Part shown: in pieces, positions 5,345-6,844 of the stretch | Layout of the letters: the number at the start of each line of letters is the position of its first letter | How positions within the stretch are numbered: the stretch's first letter is position 1 | Assembly: GCA_947385505.1 (NCBI GenBank) | Contig: CANDLP010000129.1 | Location: forward strand, 1-6,844 | DNA from: an uncultured Clostridia bacterium | GTDB lineage: Bacteria > Bacillota > Clostridia > Oscillospirales > Ruminococcaceae | Length of the DNA: 6,844 nt | Direction of reading: 5' to 3' | The notes under the pieces: generated by a model | The model's input: only the letters and a program-made list of their open reading frames with translations | Told to the model about the DNA's origin: nothing | Databases searched by the model: none | Made by a program: the position numbers and the translations under genes

Positions 5345-5376
5345 AATCGTTTCAATGTGTTTAAACTGAAGTCAAA

Positions 5377-5994
5377 TCACGAACCGGAACCCTGAGGATA
5401 TACGCCGTAAAGGCTACCATTTTTAGCATCTGTCTTTTGTGTAACCTCACCAATTGAATTCGTAAGAGTTCCGTTATCATTTCCCATTTTTGTTTTTGCT
5501 GCACCCAAGATAGCATTAGTCTTAACATCGTTTCCAGCAACGCCAGTGCCAGCAGCATAAAGTGCACAACTCACACTATAGGTAGTAGGATTAAAGTAAG
5601 CCATTCCGTGTCCTTTAAAGTTTTCACCCAAGTAAGAAACAAGATCCAACTGCTCAGCAGATACAGAATCAGTAGGGGTAGATTCCCATGTAGCATTAAT
5701 TATGGGTCCATTTGCACCTGTAGTAGCAGCAGGTACATAAATAATATAATTCGTAGCGTTTATTGTCGCTGCTTCACCAGATTTTTTCAAGTTCTTGTTA
5801 GCAATACCCAACTGAGTGAGCGCAGAAGAACAAGCTGTGTGAACCTGCTTGGCATTAGCATTTGCCTGGGAAATTCTCGCATTTCTAACGTAACCAAGCA
5901 TGGAAGGTACGAGAATAGCAGCAAGAATACCGATGATCGCGATTACAACGATGAGCTCAATAAGTGTAAAGCCCTTAACCTTTGAATTTCTCAT
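5377..5994 (-). CDS. Type IV prepilin, probable major pilin (second gene of pilin operon)
   Basis: The 205-residue product starts MRNSKVKG|FTLIELIVVIAIIGILAAILVP: an eight-residue basic leader, peptidase site after G8, glutamate E13 (mature position 5), and a hydrophobic N-terminal helix continuing as an amphipathic helix through NARISQANANAKQV. The globular domain has only two cysteines (C55, C143), YLGENFKG (121-128) and a Gly/Ser/Asn-rich tail ending SLYGVYPQGSGS. The first pilin ends similarly (YLGAYPYSDAFS). The start is fixed by a perfect AAGGAGG (6009-6003) eight bases before ATG 5994; an in-frame ATG at 6066 would add 24 residues before the leader and is unlikely. The strong ribosome site and the hairpin behind it suggest the most abundant product of the operon. 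Such pilins in ruminococci have been linked to surface adhesion, including to cellulose; that role here is inference. Confidence 0.92.
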   Translation of the reverse strand: MRNSKVKGFTLIELIVVIAIIGILAAILVPSMLGYVRNARISQANANAKQVHTACSSALTQLGIANKNLKKSGEAATINATNYIIYVPAATTGANGPIINATWESTPTDSVSAEQLDLVSYLGENFKGHGMAYFNPTTYSVSCALYAAGTGVAGNDVKTNAILGAAKTKMGNDNGTLTNSIGEVTQKTDAKNGSLYGVYPQGSGS

Positions 5995-6002
5995 AGGAAA
6001 TT

Positions 6003-6009
6003 CCTCCTT
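6003..6009 (-). promoter_or_regulatory. Strong ribosome binding site deciding the major pilin start
   Basis: AAGGAGG on the minus strand lies eight bases before ATG 5994, ideal spacing. It is far stronger than the sites before the other two pilin genes. Confidence 0.82.
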
Positions 6010-6035
6010 CTTAAAATTTAAAATATTTTTTATAA

Positions 6036-6048
6036 AAAGCGTCGCTTT
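6036..6048 (-). other. Weak hairpin between first and second pilin genes
   Basis: On the minus strand AAAGC pairs with GCTTT around GAC and is followed by TTTATA. Five pairs make it weak. A competing GCTT/AAGC stem can form just upstream. It may attenuate or be chance. Confidence 0.2.
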
Positions 6049-6078
6049 CACGAAGCACTTTTCCATGAAATAAAAACA

Positions 6079-6756
6079 TTACGAAAAAGCGTCAGAATAT
6101 GGATACGCACCAAGATACACGCCTTTATCTTTAATTAAAGCCTTGTGCTTTCCGATATTCTCAATGGTTCTGTACTTATTTGTTGTTCCAAACTCCGTCA
6201 GCAAGGCAATTTGAGTGTCTGCCAAAGTTTCATCGGTAGTTTCTAAATAGCACGCGGAATCAACAATATAATTTTCGAGATCAGCATATATCTTAACAGT
6301 GCCTTCTGTAGAAAACGAAAGATTTTCGCCGATAGTTTTCTTGATTGAAGTATAGCCCGTGTCGCCAGAGGACAACGTAACCGCGTAACTTCCGGCAGTT
6401 CCATATGTAGATATAACCTCAATATCTCCCGGTATATCCGCCTCGGAAACCGTAAACTTTATCTCGCAATATGTAAGCGCATTACTGCTGTATGTGGTAT
6501 GACCATCCAAAGCATCAGCATCAAAGCACTCTCTATCCTGCATAATCTCACATCTGGTAAGCATATTCTGAAAGCCCATATAAGCTTGCTGAGCCGCATT
6601 CTGATCAGTCTCAATTCTCGCATCACGCACAAATCCGCTGATAGCAATCGACATAATACCTGCAAGAATGGCAATAATCGCCATAACAATAATAAGCTCT
6701 ATCAAAGTAAAGCCGCGGAGCTTTCCCGAACATTTTACACTGCCCGTCGGACTCAC
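6079..6756 (-). CDS. Type IV prepilin-like protein (first gene of pilin operon)
   Basis: The 225-residue frame has leader MSPTGSVKCSGKLRG|FTLIELIIVMAIIAILAGIMSIAIS, with cleavage after G15 and glutamate E20 (mature position 5). The mature domain has four cysteines (C69, C77, C97, C169), the motif TIGENLSFSTEG (141-152), which is the counterpart of YLGENFKG in the other two pilins, then DSACYLE, and a tail YLGAYPYSDAFS. The start is problematic: the only in-frame start codon is GTG 6756, which overlaps the GGAGGT ribosome-site sequence (6760-6755) instead of following it. It may be read by coupling to a tiny upstream frame, or the sequence may have a frameshift here. It is the promoter-proximal pilin gene, probably a minor pilin or initiator. 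Prepilin identity is firm; the exact start is not. Confidence 0.87.
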   Translation of the reverse strand: MSPTGSVKCSGKLRGFTLIELIIVMAIIAILAGIMSIAISGFVRDARIETDQNAAQQAYMGFQNMLTRCEIMQDRECFDADALDGHTTYSSNALTYCEIKFTVSEADIPGDIEVISTYGTAGSYAVTLSSGDTGYTSIKKTIGENLSFSTEGTVKIYADLENYIVDSACYLETTDETLADTQIALLTEFGTTNKYRTIENIGKHKALIKDKGVYLGAYPYSDAFS

Positions 6757-6782
6757 CTCCCATAAGTATCAGCCACATACAC
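6753..6782 (-). CDS. Possible 9-codon upstream reading frame coupled to the first pilin
   Basis: GTG 6782 opens MYVADTYGR and stops at TGA 6755-6753, overlapping the pilin's GTG in the sequence GTGA. AAGGA (6797-6793) lies ten bases upstream, near the 5' end of the predicted mRNA. Ribosomes ending here could restart on the overlapping GTG. This is tentative: frames this short are common by chance. Confidence 0.22.
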   Translation of the reverse strand: MYVADTYGR

Positions 6783-6806
6783 TAATGGTTGTTCCTTACT
6801 ACAATC

Positions 6807-6835
6807 ATTATATAGTACGAAAGCTTATTTGTCAA
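6807..6835 (-). promoter_or_regulatory. Consensus promoter of the pilin operon
   Basis: On the minus strand a perfect TTGACA (6835-6830) and a perfect TATAAT (6812-6807) are exactly 17 bp apart. The predicted start is near 6800, giving a leader of about 44 nt. This is full sigma-A consensus, so strong basal transcription is expected unless repressed. The window ends nine bases upstream of the -35, so no UP element or operator upstream can be judged. Confidence 0.85.
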
Positions 6836-6844
6836 TAGAAAAAT

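Noticed and set aside
5608..5985. Plus-strand 125-codon frame across the middle pilin
   Set aside because: It is the antisense shadow of the prepilin gene, with no ribosome site or recognisable domain.
5995..6066. N-terminal extension of the middle pilin from ATG 6066
   Set aside because: It would place 24 hydrophobic/basic residues before a complete prepilin leader and ignore the ideal AAGGAGG site before ATG 5994.
1..6844. CRISPR arrays, tRNA or rRNA genes, prophage genes
   Set aside because: No spaced direct repeats, cloverleaf-like sequences, rRNA signatures or phage proteins were seen.

Overview
The window looks like a chromosomal stretch of a low-to-mid GC Bacillota, most likely an anaerobic Ruminococcus-type gut or rumen clostridium. 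The grounds are strong AAGGAGG-type ribosome sites, TTGACA/TATAAT promoters, a meso-diaminopimelate dehydrogenase, a lone acyl-CoA dehydratase activase-related protein, a LUD-domain protein, and a cluster of type IV prepilins of the kind known from Gram-positive ruminococci. Genus is inference; there is no rRNA or marker gene here.

Layout, left to right. The left edge (1-298, minus) is the 5' part of a DDE-type transposase gene running out of the window. Its promoter and a possible read-through-blocking hairpin lie at 291-357. Next on the plus strand is a LUD-domain (DUF162, LutC/YkgG-like) gene with a cysteine-rich tail (465-1136). The 393-base gap that follows holds a compact promoter-to-terminator unit (1216-1340), which I read as a candidate small RNA of about 90 nt, and then the promoter of the next operon. 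That operon has two genes: an acyl-CoA dehydratase activase-related protein (1530-2792), and 17 nt later a 248-residue protein whose second half resembles the C-terminal domain of the flagellar cap protein FliD (2810-3556). It ends in a hairpin terminator. The ddh gene (3774-4763) has its own extended -10 promoter and a structured leader. It ends in a strong hairpin that also faces the converging pilin operon.

The right third (6835 back to 4808, minus strand) is a three-gene prepilin operon under a perfect TTGACA-17-TATAAT promoter. The first pilin has an awkward GTG start. The second has an ideal ribosome site and is probably the major pilin. The third carries six cysteines and lies behind an intercistronic terminator-like hairpin. 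All three have the class III-type signal G|FTLIE followed by a long hydrophobic helix, and they share a GEN-containing motif in the globular domain. No pilin assembly ATPase, platform protein or prepilin peptidase is in the window.

Nothing here is a clearly new large system. The best leads are the candidate small RNA, the UP-element-like block placed identically before two promoters, the orphan FliD-C-like gene, and the three-pilin operon with its built-in expression controls.
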